NCBI GenBank assembly: GCA_014384555.1
Contig: JACNFR010000050.1
Coordinates: 1-64,000 of the forward strand
Reading direction: 5' to 3'
DNA: 64,000 nucleotides
From: Candidatus Nitrosopumilus sp.
GTDB taxonomy: Archaea; Thermoproteota; Nitrososphaeria; Nitrososphaerales; Nitrosopumilaceae
Made by a program: the position numbers and the translations under genes. Below are positions 1-8,335 of this stretch, in pieces; the stretch's first letter is position 1; each line of letters opens with the position of its first letter. Under the pieces are notes generated by a model. The model saw nothing but the letters and a program-made list of their open reading frames with translations. It was not told where the DNA came from and made no database searches.

Positions 1-53
1 TTTGTGGAGTTATTGTATAATTACCTACTTTACTATACATAATAGGCGATAGC

Positions 54-626
54 ATGGTATTGAGATCAAAATATTCTGCATTAACAGTTACAAAGCAAAA
101 AGTGAATGAATTACCCATTACAAATAATCAAAAAGCTGCAAGAACCCGTAGACAGAGAGGGTATCAATGGGAAGATACCATAGTAAAACGATTCAACAGT
201 GTAGATAATTGGAAAGCATTTCGATTAGGTTCTCCAAGTATCGCATTACCTGATGTATTGGCAGTAAACAATGGTAATAGTACAATCTTTACCATTGAGG
301 CAAAATCAGGTACAAGTACATCTCTTCCAGTGCCAGCAGACCAAATTGAACGGTGCCTGTCATGGATTAAGACTTTTGATATTTACAAAAAAAGAAATGT
401 TCTATTAGCATTCAAATTTTTATCAAAGAAAAGAATTGACATTGGAAAATATGAAAGTCGAGAATTAAGAGAATATTTCAAAATATGGGATGAATCTTTA
501 GAGATAACGGACTGTGTGTGTACATATGAAGGTAAATTTTATGCAAAAATAGATGGGTCTAGAAAAGAACTATCTCTCAAAGAATGTAAAATGCCATTTA
601 AAACTAAACAGAGAACTAGTGCCTAA
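54..626 (+). CDS. hjc: Hjc-type Holliday junction resolvase / PD-(D/E)XK nuclease
   Basis: Predicted structure-selective endonuclease that would resolve four-way DNA junctions in recombination and repair. The 190-residue protein has the Hjc core: RGYQWED with Glu40, then PDVLAV with Asp67 and IEAKSG with Glu82 and Lys84, which fits the PD-(D/E)XK metal site. Archaeal Hjc is usually 120-140 residues, so this one carries an N-terminal extension of about 30 residues and a C-terminal tail of roughly 60. It has an ATG start. The next gene follows after 36 nt on the same strand. The nuclease superfamily is well supported; the exact Hjc role is by motif only. Confidence 0.8.
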   Translation: MVLRSKYSALTVTKQKVNELPITNNQKAARTRRQRGYQWEDTIVKRFNSVDNWKAFRLGSPSIALPDVLAVNNGNSTIFTIEAKSGTSTSLPVPADQIERCLSWIKTFDIYKKRNVLLAFKFLSKKRIDIGKYESRELREYFKIWDESLEITDCVCTYEGKFYAKIDGSRKELSLKECKMPFKTKQRTSA

Positions 627-662
627 CTAGACTTATTTCTTCAAATCGTTTTTAAGGATAAG

Positions 663-1127
663 ATGACTAGTGTATGTATGTCTGAAGAAAACTCCAACAC
701 AGAATCTACTGATAAAATTACAGAATCTTTGTTAGAGACAGTCTCGGATGCAGAGGTTAATTCAAGAATAAGTTTTGAAGAATTTACAGATGAAAGAGCA
801 CTAATCAGTCATGATGCGTTTGGAAAAAAGCAAATGAAGATCAAAGTATTAGAAGTATCAGATGAAAATCCTGTACTGAAATGGAAATTCGGTGATCGTG
901 TAAAAGTAACAAAAATTTTGGTTACAGTGAAACACCTTACAACCCAACAGGTCGAAGAAGCTGAATTTGATATTGAATCAATAGAAAGAGAATTAGCTGA
1001 AAAAAGACATTATTCTTCAACAAACAGATGGATCCCTGCAGAAGATATCAAAAATGGCTATGTGGTAGGTTCAAAACATACCAGATTAATCAGCGATGCT
1101 TCTGCACTAGATTACATAATATTTTGA
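663..1127 (+). CDS. Conserved-looking hypothetical acidic protein
   Basis: I do not recognise this family. The 154-residue protein has an acidic, Ser/Thr/Glu-rich N-terminus of about 40 residues, probably disordered. A mixed alpha/beta part follows (residues about 50-150) that ends in a hydrophobic YIIF. There is no signal peptide or membrane helix. An internal ATG at 678 is an alternative start. It lies 36 nt after the Hjc-like gene and may be co-transcribed with it. Confidence 0.65.
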   Translation: MTSVCMSEENSNTESTDKITESLLETVSDAEVNSRISFEEFTDERALISHDAFGKKQMKIKVLEVSDENPVLKWKFGDRVKVTKILVTVKHLTTQQVEEAEFDIESIERELAEKRHYSSTNRWIPAEDIKNGYVVGSKHTRLISDASALDYIIF

Positions 1128-1198
1128 TCATAAATCAGATCTAGTATTGTTAATTTTTACCTGAAAACATTATAAACATCAGAAATTGAAAAGGCATT

Positions 1199-1510
1199 AT
1201 GAGTTCAAAAGAATTTGATGTGAATGGTACGGATTACAAAATAATAATAACAGAACAAGTAATCGGCCACGTTAATTCGCTCAAGGATCTTTACAATGCA
1301 GCATATGAAGATCCTGAAAGTTTTGAAGATGTCAGTACAGAGATATCTTCTACAATTAAGGAGATAGCCAGTACGGTTGAACCAGAAGCAGAAGATAGTG
1401 ATTTGGATGGAATTATTCAAGAGATTATCAAAGCTGTAGACCACAAAGCTGACGAAATCAAAAAAGAGCTTGAAGACAAACCTGCAAAAAAGTCAAAATC
1501 TAAAAAATAA
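1199..1510 (+). CDS. Hypothetical small acidic helical protein with basic tail
   Basis: This 103-residue protein is of no recognised family. It is acidic and largely helical through residue 90, then ends in a Lys/Ser-rich tail (PAKKSKSKK), a pattern common in small thaumarchaeal proteins that may contact nucleic acid. A TATA-like ATTATAAAC lies about 30 nt before the ATG, consistent with a leaderless or short-leader transcript. The antisense ORF across it has no coding character. Confidence 0.6.
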   Translation: MSSKEFDVNGTDYKIIITEQVIGHVNSLKDLYNAAYEDPESFEDVSTEISSTIKEIASTVEPEAEDSDLDGIIQEIIKAVDHKADEIKKELEDKPAKKSKSKK

Positions 1511-1580
1511 TCCCCATTTTGACCTTAAACTCATAAAAAATTGGTTGAAAAATTATATGGCCAAATAAATATTCAATATC

Positions 1581-1697
1581 ATGTCAAAAAGCTGTGAATG
1601 TGGAATATGTGGCCATCATAGTGAATCCGAGTGTTTGGAAAAAGAATGCAAGTGTTGTTTAAATTTTCATGAAAGATCAGGACCTAAACGAAAATAG
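1581..1697 (+). CDS. Cysteine-rich mini protein (38 aa), probable zinc binder
   Basis: This short ORF encodes 38 residues with seven cysteines: CECGICGHH near the start, then C at 18 and a CKCC cluster, with interspersed histidines. The density and CxC/CxxC spacing suggest a structural zinc or other metal site. A TATA-like stretch (AAAAATTATATGG) precedes it. Its TAG stop ends one base before the TAA of the opposing cysteine-rich gene, so the two genes abut with no gap. Function is unknown. Confidence 0.6.
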   Translation: MSKSCECGICGHHSESECLEKECKCCLNFHERSGPKRK

Positions 1698-1811
1698 TTA
1701 TTTCAAACTCTCTTTATCATAACAACTACATTTTTTTGCCATATGTCTATTACATCCAAAAATTTTATGATCACGACATCCACAAATTATGCATTTTTTC
1801 TCATCAGTCAT
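1698..1811 (-). CDS. Cysteine-rich mini protein (37 aa), probable zinc binder
   Basis: This 37-residue protein has six cysteines and histidines arranged CIICGC..H..GCNRH..KCSC, a likely metal-binding knuckle. Its ATG overlaps the TGA of the upstream minus-strand gene in an ATGA, which argues for translational coupling and hence for a real gene. It is similar in size and cysteine style to the convergent protein at 1581-1697, although the alignment is too short to claim homology. Confidence 0.6.
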   Translation of the reverse strand: MTDEKKCIICGCRDHKIFGCNRHMAKKCSCYDKESLK

Positions 1812-2182
1812 ATCTGCTCTATCAAATCCTCCATACTCTCAATCATTTTTTTGTCTTCCAAGGCTTCAATAATTTTAAATCTCATATTTTTTATTCGATA
1901 TGTATCATTAGAGTATAATGGAGCCATAGTCTCTATCTCTTTTTCAAAAAAGTAATTATCCAAATAATTGTTACATTTGGATTTTAATTTTTTAAAATCA
2001 GATTGAGGAATTTTATACTCATCGATATTGTTTGTGACTACATTTAAGAAGCCATTAATTTTTAGCATTTCTTTCTTGAGGATGTCAAGATCTCCAGGTT
2101 TGTCTTGAATTTCTTTTAACAGGTAATACGATTCTATTATTTGAGAAAGAATTTTCTTTAAATGTTCGCCATATGACACCAT
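1808..2182 (-). CDS. Hypothetical helical protein
   Basis: This 124-residue protein is predicted to be mostly alpha-helical and charged, with no membrane segment and no motif I recognise. The ATG is followed by MVSYGEHLKKIL. Its stop overlaps the start of the small cysteine-rich gene downstream by four bases, so the two form an operon. It is divergent from the threonine synthase gene. Confidence 0.65.
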   Translation of the reverse strand: MVSYGEHLKKILSQIIESYYLLKEIQDKPGDLDILKKEMLKINGFLNVVTNNIDEYKIPQSDFKKLKSKCNNYLDNYFFEKEIETMAPLYSNDTYRIKNMRFKIIEALEDKKMIESMEDLIEQI

Positions 2183-2288
2183 AGTTTCAGTTAAGATGCA
2201 TCTAATCTAAAGTTTAGCAAAAATAGCTTTAACTTGAACAATTTTTACAGTATTTCCTTTAAATTATCACCGTTTATCTGTAATTACG

Positions 2289-3626
2289 ATGCAGGGCGAT
2301 TCCTATCTCAAATGTATTGATCCTCAATGCGGATTAGAATATCCTATTGAATACACCAATGTTCAGTGTGAGAAAGGGCACATGCTTGATGTAAAATATA
2401 AAAATAAACCCCCAACATCACTCAAAGAAGTTTTTTACGAAAGAATGAATTCCAAAGGCAGTATTTTCAATGAAAGTGGAGTTTGGAGATTTAGAGATTT
2501 ACTAAATTTTTGTCAAATAGATACAGAAAATCTGGATGAATGTTCAAAGTATCTCGTATCCCTTGATGGAGCAGAAGGTAGACAATCAAAACCATATCAA
2601 ATGTCAAGAGCTGCAGAATTTGTTGGAATTTCAAATAATAAATTATGGTTACAGCCTGAAGGTTACAATCCAAGTGGTTCCTTCAAAGATAACGGTATGG
2701 CAACTGCAGTTACTCATGCAAAGATGATAGGTGCAAAGAAAATTGTTTGTGCATCTACTGGAAATACATCAGCATCTGCAGGAATGTTTGCAGCAAATGA
2801 GGGAATGGATTGTGACGTGTATATCCCTGCAGGTCAGATAGCTCCTGGAAAACTAAGTCAAGCATACCAATTTGGAGCACAAATTGTAGAAGTTGATGGG
2901 AATTTTGATGACGCATTAAAACAATCACTAGATGATGCACAAAATCATGATGGATATACCGTAAACTCTGTAAATCCATTTAGAATTGAAGGACAAAAAA
3001 CAATTCCATTTAGAGCAATAGAATATTTGAATTGGGAAGTTCCAGATTGGATTGTATATCCTGGAGGAGCATTAGGAAATACATCAAGTTGTGGTAAAGC
3101 TTTGATGGAATTATATGAATGGGGATGGATTAAAAAAATTCCAAGAATTGCAGTAATTAATTCTGAAGGTGCAAGTACATTATCTGATTTGTATAATGGT
3201 AAATTTGAAGGAGAGGAGCTACGATGGAATAAAGGAAAACCAAACACAGAACTTATCTCAAGATATTATGATCATTTGGATAAAGAAGGATTAAAACCAA
3301 AAACTAAAGCAACAGCAATACAGATAGGCCGACCTGCAAATATTTTGAAAGGTTTACGAGCACTCGAATTTTCAAATGGAGTTTCTACAACAGTCACTGA
3401 TTCTGAAATGTTAGATGGAATGTCAGTTGTAGGTCTAAATGGATTTGATTGTGAAATGGCATCAGGTGCATCAGTAGTTGGAATTAAAAAATTAATGAAT
3501 GAGGAGATTATCAAAAAAGATGATGTAGTAGTGGGCATACTTACAGGAAGACAAAAAGACGCCATGATACCTGTAGATTATCACAGAAATCCAGAAAACA
3601 GGTTTGCAAACCCTCCAAAAAATTAG
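2289..3626 (+). CDS. thrC: Threonine synthase
   Basis: PLP enzyme converting O-phosphohomoserine to threonine, the last step of threonine synthesis. The 445-residue protein has an N-terminal cysteine-containing segment (Cys9, Cys14, Cys27, with CEKGH), then the fold-type II core. The PLP lysine is in NPSGSFKDNG (Lys133), followed by the Ser/Gly-rich STGNTSASAG phosphate loop. The length suits the archaeal/plant-like class. A TATA-like CCTTTAAATTA lies about 22-32 nt before the ATG, matching the promoter spacing of other genes here, so the transcript is probably leaderless. Confidence 0.92.
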   Translation: MQGDSYLKCIDPQCGLEYPIEYTNVQCEKGHMLDVKYKNKPPTSLKEVFYERMNSKGSIFNESGVWRFRDLLNFCQIDTENLDECSKYLVSLDGAEGRQSKPYQMSRAAEFVGISNNKLWLQPEGYNPSGSFKDNGMATAVTHAKMIGAKKIVCASTGNTSASAGMFAANEGMDCDVYIPAGQIAPGKLSQAYQFGAQIVEVDGNFDDALKQSLDDAQNHDGYTVNSVNPFRIEGQKTIPFRAIEYLNWEVPDWIVYPGGALGNTSSCGKALMELYEWGWIKKIPRIAVINSEGASTLSDLYNGKFEGEELRWNKGKPNTELISRYYDHLDKEGLKPKTKATAIQIGRPANILKGLRALEFSNGVSTTVTDSEMLDGMSVVGLNGFDCEMASGASVVGIKKLMNEEIIKKDDVVVGILTGRQKDAMIPVDYHRNPENRFANPPKN

Positions 3627-3758
3627 CCTTGTTTTTAGACTTGCCAAAATTTTAACATCTCAAGCCTTAAATCCCAGTTTTAGAAATCAAGTATACCAAA
3701 AGATGGTGCAAAAAAACTAAATGGTTGATTATTCTAAGAAATTTTTTAGGAGAATATT

Positions 3759-5012
3759 ATGGTAGATTTATGGATTGAAATTGCAGCCCTAGCTGTACTC
3801 ATAGGATTATCTGGATTTTTCAGTGGATTAGAAGTGGCACTTGTCGGAGTAAGAAAATCCAAAGTTGTGCAGTTATTCAATAAAGGTAAGAAAGGCTCTA
3901 AAGCACTTCATAAATTAAAAATGAATCCAAGTTGGATGATGTCAAGTGTAAATCTTGGTAATAATTTAGTAAATGTTGGAGCGTCAGCTCTTGCTACAAG
4001 TTTGGCAATTAGACTATTTGGTGATGACGGATTGGGAATTGCAGTAGGAATCATGACCTTTGTAATTCTAGTATTTGGAGAAATTACTCCAAAAACATAC
4101 TGTAATGCAAATTCTACTAAAATTGCATTAAGATATGCTCCAGTATTACTTGTATTTAGCTATGCATTCTATCCAGTTGTAAAGTTCTTTGAAATTATTA
4201 CTAGAGGTGTTGTAAAAATGACTGGAAGTAGTTATGCCCCACCTCCAATTACCGAAGAAGAGATCAAAGGAGTAATTGATCAAGGTTTAGAAGAAAAAGC
4301 CCTGGAAAGAGAAGAGATGGAGCTAGTACATGGTGCGCTAAAATTTGATGACACTGTAATCCGTTCTGTGATGACTCCGCGAACAAAGATGTTTTCATTA
4401 AATTCTAAAATGCTGCTCTTTGAAGCATTACCACAAATTAATCAAATGGGACATTCAAGAATTCCAATTTACGGAGATACAAGTGACGATATTGTAGGCA
4501 TAATTCATGTAAGAGATGTTCTCAAAGAATTAGAAAAAGACAACAAAATGGCCAGTCTTGAAGAAATAGCAAGAAAGCCAGTATTTGCATCACAAGAAAA
4601 AATGGTCAGTGCTTTGTTAAAGGAGATGAAAGGTAGGAAAACCCACATGGCAATAGTAGTAGATGAACACGGAGGAGTTGAAGGATTAGTTACATTAGAA
4701 GACTTGCTTGAAGAGATAGTTGGAGAGATTGAAGATGAGACAGATTTGACCAGACATATAGGATATGAAAAAATTGATCAAGACACGATAATTACAAATG
4801 GCGATATCGATATTGATACTATTAATGAAATTTTTAAAACAAGAATTCCCGAAGGTGACGATTATGCATCACTTAATGGATTGTTACACGAAAGACTACA
4901 AGATATTCCTCAAGAAGGAGATAAAGTAGAAGTAGATGAATTAAGGATTATTGTTGAAAAAGTTTCAAAAAATATTCCTAAAAAAATCAGAATTGAAAAA
5001 ATTAGGACCTAA
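3759..5012 (+). CDS. CNNM/CorC-HlyC family membrane protein (DUF21 + CBS pair)
   Basis: Predicted inner-membrane divalent-cation transporter or efflux regulator of the CorC/CNNM class. The DUF21 transmembrane domain spans residues about 1-180 (several hydrophobic helices, [23 protein letters not shown]). A tandem CBS domain pair covers about 200-320 ([44 protein letters not shown]). A CorC_HlyC C-terminal domain covers about 335-415. A Shine-Dalgarno GGAG sits 7 nt before the ATG. The stop overlaps that of the convergent GAPDH gene by 4 nt. Confidence 0.88.
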   Translation: MVDLWIEIAALAVLIGLSGFFSGLEVALVGVRKSKVVQLFNKGKKGSKALHKLKMNPSWMMSSVNLGNNLVNVGASALATSLAIRLFGDDGLGIAVGIMTFVILVFGEITPKTYCNANSTKIALRYAPVLLVFSYAFYPVVKFFEIITRGVVKMTGSSYAPPPITEEEIKGVIDQGLEEKALEREEMELVHGALKFDDTVIRSVMTPRTKMFSLNSKMLLFEALPQINQMGHSRIPIYGDTSDDIVGIIHVRDVLKELEKDNKMASLEEIARKPVFASQEKMVSALLKEMKGRKTHMAIVVDEHGGVEGLVTLEDLLEEIVGEIEDETDLTRHIGYEKIDQDTIITNGDIDIDTINEIFKTRIPEGDDYASLNGLLHERLQDIPQEGDKVEVDELRIIVEKVSKNIPKKIRIEKIRT

Positions 5013-6061
5013 TTATTTTTTGCAAAATGTTCTTCTAGTTTTTGTTTTTTCTCTTGCATATGAAATATAGATTCAGTATGAGTGAATGCATCTTGATATG
5101 ATTTTCCAAACAACATTGCTTGCAGTAACATGTGATTTTCAGGAATTACAATGCCTGTTTGATCATCAGAATACATTATTTGCACAGTATCACCGATAGA
5201 GGTAGTCATGTTTGCATGTATGTGTATCATGTTGGTGTCTGTAAAATTAAATCCCATGTTTTGGGCATAATCTCTAACATCTTTAGTTCCTTTAGCAGTC
5301 CATAGTGTTGCAACACCAAATTCATTTGTAAATATATCGTGGATTTCAGATGGCTTTGGAGCAGTACCTTTGAATCTAATATCCATAATGTGCAAATGCA
5401 TTTGTCTTGTTGGAACCTTGATTGCACGTACGTACAGAGGAGCATCTTTACCAAAGTATAATTTTACATCATCACCATGATGTGGTTTTTCAGTCATCTC
5501 TATGGTGTCAGATAATTTCTTTTCAGTTTGTTCAATGTCTGCCCATCGTCTAACAAGAGTAACATCAAATCTAACTAGTTGATCACCGAACTTATCACGT
5601 AGTGGCTCCAAGATCCTACCCATACCGGTAACATTACAGCTTCCTTGCATGACATGATATTTTCCTAAAGCTTGATCATAATTTGCTCTAGAATTAAATA
5701 ATAAATCAGATACTGCTTCAGAACCCATAGTAGATTCACCGCCCTGATAAATTGCAGGGATGTTTTTTGGCTCATAGAGATTTTTTTTGTTTTTGTAACC
5801 ATGTCCTCCAGGTGCAGCATCAATAACTAAATCTGATTTATCTAAGGCAGATTCAATAGAACCTGAAATTTTATAATTTGAGAAAGCATCTAGTTTTGAT
5901 TCTGGAACATATACGTCAAGTCCTTTAGAAATGGCCTCTTCAACTTTTTCATCAGGAGAATATTTTCCAATCCCAACAACTTCAATTTCAGAATCATCTT
6001 TTAGAAATGAAACAATTCTACTTCCAATAGAACCATATCCATTAACAAAGACTTTCTTCAT
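5009..6061 (-). CDS. gap: Type II NAD(P)-dependent glyceraldehyde-3-phosphate dehydrogenase
   Basis: Archaeal-type GAPDH, which interconverts glyceraldehyde 3-phosphate and 1,3-bisphosphoglycerate; in autotrophic thaumarchaea it would act mainly in gluconeogenesis. The 350-residue protein starts at MKKVFVNGYGSIGSRI, the Rossmann dinucleotide loop. The reading frame is open for another 41 codons upstream, but those have no family match. The catalytic cysteine is Cys142 in MQGSCNVTGM. The sequence follows the archaeal type II family rather than bacterial GapA. Confidence 0.9.
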   Translation of the reverse strand: MKKVFVNGYGSIGSRIVSFLKDDSEIEVVGIGKYSPDEKVEEAISKGLDVYVPESKLDAFSNYKISGSIESALDKSDLVIDAAPGGHGYKNKKNLYEPKNIPAIYQGGESTMGSEAVSDLLFNSRANYDQALGKYHVMQGSCNVTGMGRILEPLRDKFGDQLVRFDVTLVRRWADIEQTEKKLSDTIEMTEKPHHGDDVKLYFGKDAPLYVRAIKVPTRQMHLHIMDIRFKGTAPKPSEIHDIFTNEFGVATLWTAKGTKDVRDYAQNMGFNFTDTNMIHIHANMTTSIGDTVQIMYSDDQTGIVIPENHMLLQAMLFGKSYQDAFTHTESIFHMQEKKQKLEEHFAKNN

Positions 6062-6103
6062 AAATTCAATATTATGTGCCCATTTATTTAGATTCCAATC
6101 CAT

Positions 6104-6114
6104 ACTCTTAAGTT
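6104..6114 (+). promoter_or_regulatory. Core promoter ACTCTTAAGTT for the 6137 gene
   Basis: The sequence ACTCTTAAGTT ends 22 nt before the ATG at 6137. Nearly the same 11-mer occurs before the next three small genes at 21 nt, so it is read as a TATA/BRE-type core promoter giving leaderless or near-leaderless mRNA. Confidence 0.6.
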
Positions 6115-6136
6115 CAAAAATATACTCAGATAGATA

Positions 6137-6286
6137 ATGGGATTTTTTGAAAAATTCAAAGGTAAACAGAATGTACCAGTACACCTATCAATGAAGCACA
6201 AAAGATGTACAAATTGCAATCGCCTATTATCAGAACACACTAAGAAGGAACTATGTTATTCCTGTGACAAAGAAAAGACAGTATAG
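6137..6286 (+). CDS. Mini zinc-ribbon protein (49 aa)
   Basis: This 49-residue protein has the motif CTNC-x12-CYSC, a two-knuckle zinc ribbon, preceded by a basic N-terminal stretch (MGFFEKFKGK). It starts inside the upstream extension of the GAPDH frame, which supports the shorter GAPDH start. It has its own ACTCTTAAGTT promoter. Function is unknown; small ribbons of this kind often bind RNA, DNA or a protein partner. Confidence 0.65.
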   Translation: MGFFEKFKGKQNVPVHLSMKHKRCTNCNRLLSEHTKKELCYSCDKEKTV

Positions 6287-6303
6287 ACTCTAAACCCATC
6301 AAC

Positions 6304-6314
6304 ATGCTTAAGTT
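6304..6314 (+). promoter_or_regulatory. Core promoter ATGCTTAAGTT for the 6336 gene
   Basis: A CTTAAGTT core ends 21 nt before the ATG at 6336, the same spacing as in the neighbouring small genes. Confidence 0.55.
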
Positions 6315-6335
6315 AATAGTAAATTTAGAAAAAAT

Positions 6336-6524
6336 ATGAATTGCTTTGTATGTTCAAAAAACAAAAAAGATTTTGAAGTATGGCATAACAAAATAATAAT
6401 AGCCGCAACATATGATTCAGAATTCCAAGATGATGAACAAATACAAAAAATGTCCGATAATTCCATAATTTGTCATGACTGCATACAATCAATCAAAGAC
6501 AAAGTTGATGAAAAAAGAAAATAA
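6336..6524 (+). CDS. Small CxxC/CxxC zinc protein (62 aa)
   Basis: This protein has CFVC at residues 3-6 and CHDC at residues 47-50, with a histidine between; the spacing suits one structural zinc. The C-terminus is charged and helical (KDKVDEKRK). It is monocistronic by appearance, with its own CTTAAG promoter. Family and role are unknown. Confidence 0.65.
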   Translation: MNCFVCSKNKKDFEVWHNKIIIAATYDSEFQDDEQIQKMSDNSIICHDCIQSIKDKVDEKRK

Positions 6525-6542
6525 ATTCAAAAATTGATTAAC

Positions 6543-6553
6543 ACTCTTAAGTT
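6543..6553 (+). promoter_or_regulatory. Core promoter ACTCTTAAGTT for the 6575 gene
   Basis: This is an exact copy of the 11-mer at 6104 and ends 21 nt before the ATG at 6575. Confidence 0.6.
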
Positions 6554-6574
6554 GATTATCTGCCATTAACAGGC

Positions 6575-6892
6575 ATGGTAAAATCATTAGGGGACTATAA
6601 TAAAGAGAAATCATCCTCATACGATACAAAAAATATCAAATGGTCCAAAAAAAACCCATTAGATTTAGATAAATCTAAAAAGAAAAAAAGTACAAAAAAG
6701 AAAATATCTCCATTAAACATAATTCCACGAAGTAAAAATGAAAAAACAGTTGAAAAAGAAGAAAGAATCTTCAAAGTTGAAGAAGATTCAGATGAAGATA
6801 AATCTAAAAACCAAATCTTGAACAGGAAATTTGAAAAATCTTCTGTGTCAAATAGTAAAATTGAACCAGGGTTCAAAAGGAAAGCAAGATAG
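6575..6892 (+). CDS. Low-complexity basic/charged hypothetical protein
   Basis: This 105-residue protein is dominated by Lys, Ser, Glu and Asp. It has a poly-basic patch (KSKKKKSTKKK) near residue 35 and no hydrophobic core, so it is probably intrinsically disordered. Coding status rests on the ATG with the ACTCTTAAGTT promoter at the standard spacing and an uninterrupted frame. A nucleic-acid contact is possible but not shown. Confidence 0.55.
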   Translation: MVKSLGDYNKEKSSSYDTKNIKWSKKNPLDLDKSKKKKSTKKKISPLNIIPRSKNEKTVEKEERIFKVEEDSDEDKSKNQILNRKFEKSSVSNSKIEPGFKRKAR

Positions 6893-6927
6893 TCGTTAAA
6901 GCTTTTGAAGTTAAAAAATATGCCAAT

Positions 6928-6938
6928 ACTCTTAAGTT
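6928..6938 (+). promoter_or_regulatory. Core promoter ACTCTTAAGTT for the 6960 gene
   Basis: This is an exact copy of the 11-mer and ends 21 nt before the ATG at 6960. Confidence 0.6.
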
Positions 6939-6959
6939 CATTATTTACATATTGAATTT

Positions 6960-7085
6960 ATGAATGAGGAAGAATTCTACATTTGTAAAAACTGTGGAAC
7001 AGAATTTCCATCAAAAGAGATTAGACTCTATTGTAAAGTGTGTAAATCAAATTTAGATAAAACAGGAAATTTGCCAAAACTTTAG
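6960..7085 (+). CDS. Mini zinc-ribbon protein (41 aa)
   Basis: This 41-residue protein reads as a classic zinc ribbon: YICKNCGTEF, then YCKVCKSNL, with CxxC knuckles at residues 9-12 and 25-28. The promoter 11-mer supports expression. It is probably a stand-alone ribbon of unknown partner. Confidence 0.65.
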   Translation: MNEEEFYICKNCGTEFPSKEIRLYCKVCKSNLDKTGNLPKL

Positions 7086-7126
7086 TTACTAAAACGATTA
7101 TAATCCTGATAAATTATACAAATCTC

Positions 7127-7198
7127 ATGTCTTCATTTATGAAAATATCTATTGCAATAGTGATAGTTGCATTCGTCATAGTGTTTGTAACCCTTTAA
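7127..7198 (+). CDS. Single-helix membrane mini protein (23 aa)
   Basis: This very short ORF reads MSSFMKISIAIVIVAF and continues hydrophobic to its end, essentially one transmembrane helix. The alternative start at 7139 would give 19 residues. Similar one-helix ORFs recur in this window (15336, 18555, 20846, 44564). Coding status is uncertain because of the length. Confidence 0.35.
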   Translation: MSSFMKISIAIVIVAFVIVFVTL

Positions 7199-7221
7199 TC
7201 ATAGAATTACAATATTTTAAC

Positions 7222-7536
7222 ATGGGTTTTTTATCAAATTTAAGGAAAAATATCAATTCTACTAAAAGAGAAAAAGCTGCCAAAAGGAATGGTAAGCAAC
7301 TTAAAGGATTGTTAAAAAAATTCAAAGAAAAAAGAGATAGAACAGAAAAAGAGACAGGTATCAGACCTCAAATTGATCAAAGCACCCAAATGTTTATGCA
7401 AAAAGTGCTTAACGCATGGATTGATGAAGGGCGATTCATTGATGAGGAAAAGTTTTGGAGAGAAGTAGATTACAATAGACAGTTTACCCACCCTGTAGAA
7501 TATTATGAGATTGAGCATCATAAATTCCAAAATTAG
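7222..7536 (+). CDS. Hypothetical basic protein
   Basis: This 104-residue protein has a strongly basic N-terminal half (KREKAAKRNGKQLKGLLKKFKEKRDR) likely to be a long helix. An aromatic-rich C-terminal part follows (FWREVDYNRQFTHPVEYYEIEHH). No family is recognised and there is no membrane segment. The upstream TATA-like AATATTTTAA is close to the ATG. Confidence 0.6.
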   Translation: MGFLSNLRKNINSTKREKAAKRNGKQLKGLLKKFKEKRDRTEKETGIRPQIDQSTQMFMQKVLNAWIDEGRFIDEEKFWREVDYNRQFTHPVEYYEIEHHKFQN

Positions 7537-7579
7537 TTCATAGAAACTGTTTATACCCAAAAAATAGCGATATCACAGT

Positions 7580-8296
7580 ATGAATTTCCATATCATTACA
7601 ACATGTATTTTTGTTTTAATTGTCAGTTCGTTTACAACAAATTATGCATTAGGACAAATAGATCCTCTAACTGAAATTGAATTTTTACAATCAGGTTCAA
7701 TTTATTCAGATAAGAATGAGTTTAACATTAGCAATGACATTGACATTAGAGAATTTTTTAACGGAAATATTATTCGGGTTTCAGGACAAACAATTGAAGG
7801 TTTTCCATACATTACATATTCAAAAGTGTCAGATGAAAATATAGATACTCATGGTATAATTTTCATCGATAATCAATTTGTTAAATTGTCTTTTGATAAA
7901 AAATCGATTCAAGTCGAAGAAATCATTGATAAAATGGATGATCTTACACTAGCAGTTCAATATACTCAACGAGCACATTCAAAACAATTCATTTCCATTG
8001 ATGTTAAAGTTTTTGAGAAGGAACAAAATTACTACAGTAACTACAATCAAAATTACGGATACATTCCTAACACAAACATCAACATAATAATTACTGATAA
8101 AGAAAACAATGAAATATTTTCATCAATTGGAATTACAAATGATAAGGGATCATTTGAAACAAAATATATGATTCCAGATAATTCAAAAAGAGAAACACTA
8201 ACAATTACAATAAATGCTGAAGATGAAAATTCATCATCCACAAAAATTCTACAAACATTTGCTTTAGGCAATATCCCCGCTGATGGTGGACCTTAG
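7580..8296 (+). CDS. Secreted beta-rich protein with signal peptide
   Basis: This 238-residue protein has an N-terminal signal peptide (hydrophobic residues about 5-24, cleavage near ALGQ). The mature part is rich in beta-forming, Asn/Ile/Ser/Thr stretches. The last 80 residues (NINIIITDKENNEIF, KGSFETKYMIPD) look like an Ig-like or carboxypeptidase-regulatory-like domain. It probably sits on the cell surface or in the pseudoperiplasm. Its next neighbour encodes a DsbA-like oxidoreductase. Confidence 0.65.
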   Translation: MNFHIITTCIFVLIVSSFTTNYALGQIDPLTEIEFLQSGSIYSDKNEFNISNDIDIREFFNGNIIRVSGQTIEGFPYITYSKVSDENIDTHGIIFIDNQFVKLSFDKKSIQVEEIIDKMDDLTLAVQYTQRAHSKQFISIDVKVFEKEQNYYSNYNQNYGYIPNTNINIIITDKENNEIFSSIGITNDKGSFETKYMIPDNSKRETLTITINAEDENSSSTKILQTFALGNIPADGGP

Positions 8297-8335
8297 AACA
8301 AAAGACTAAATGTATCAAAAAGACTTTGAAAACTA

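Noticed and set aside
1698-1811. Suspected frameshift in the small minus-strand cysteine-rich gene
   Set aside because: A first reading dropped one T of a five-T run (minus strand) and seemed to need a frameshift. Re-reading base by base gives an intact 37-codon frame with an ATGA overlap upstream.
6062-6184. N-terminal extension of GAPDH by 41 residues
   Set aside because: The frame is open, but the added residues are hydrophobic/aromatic junk with no family match, and the region holds the start and promoter of an opposite-strand gene. MKKVFVNGYG is the natural start.
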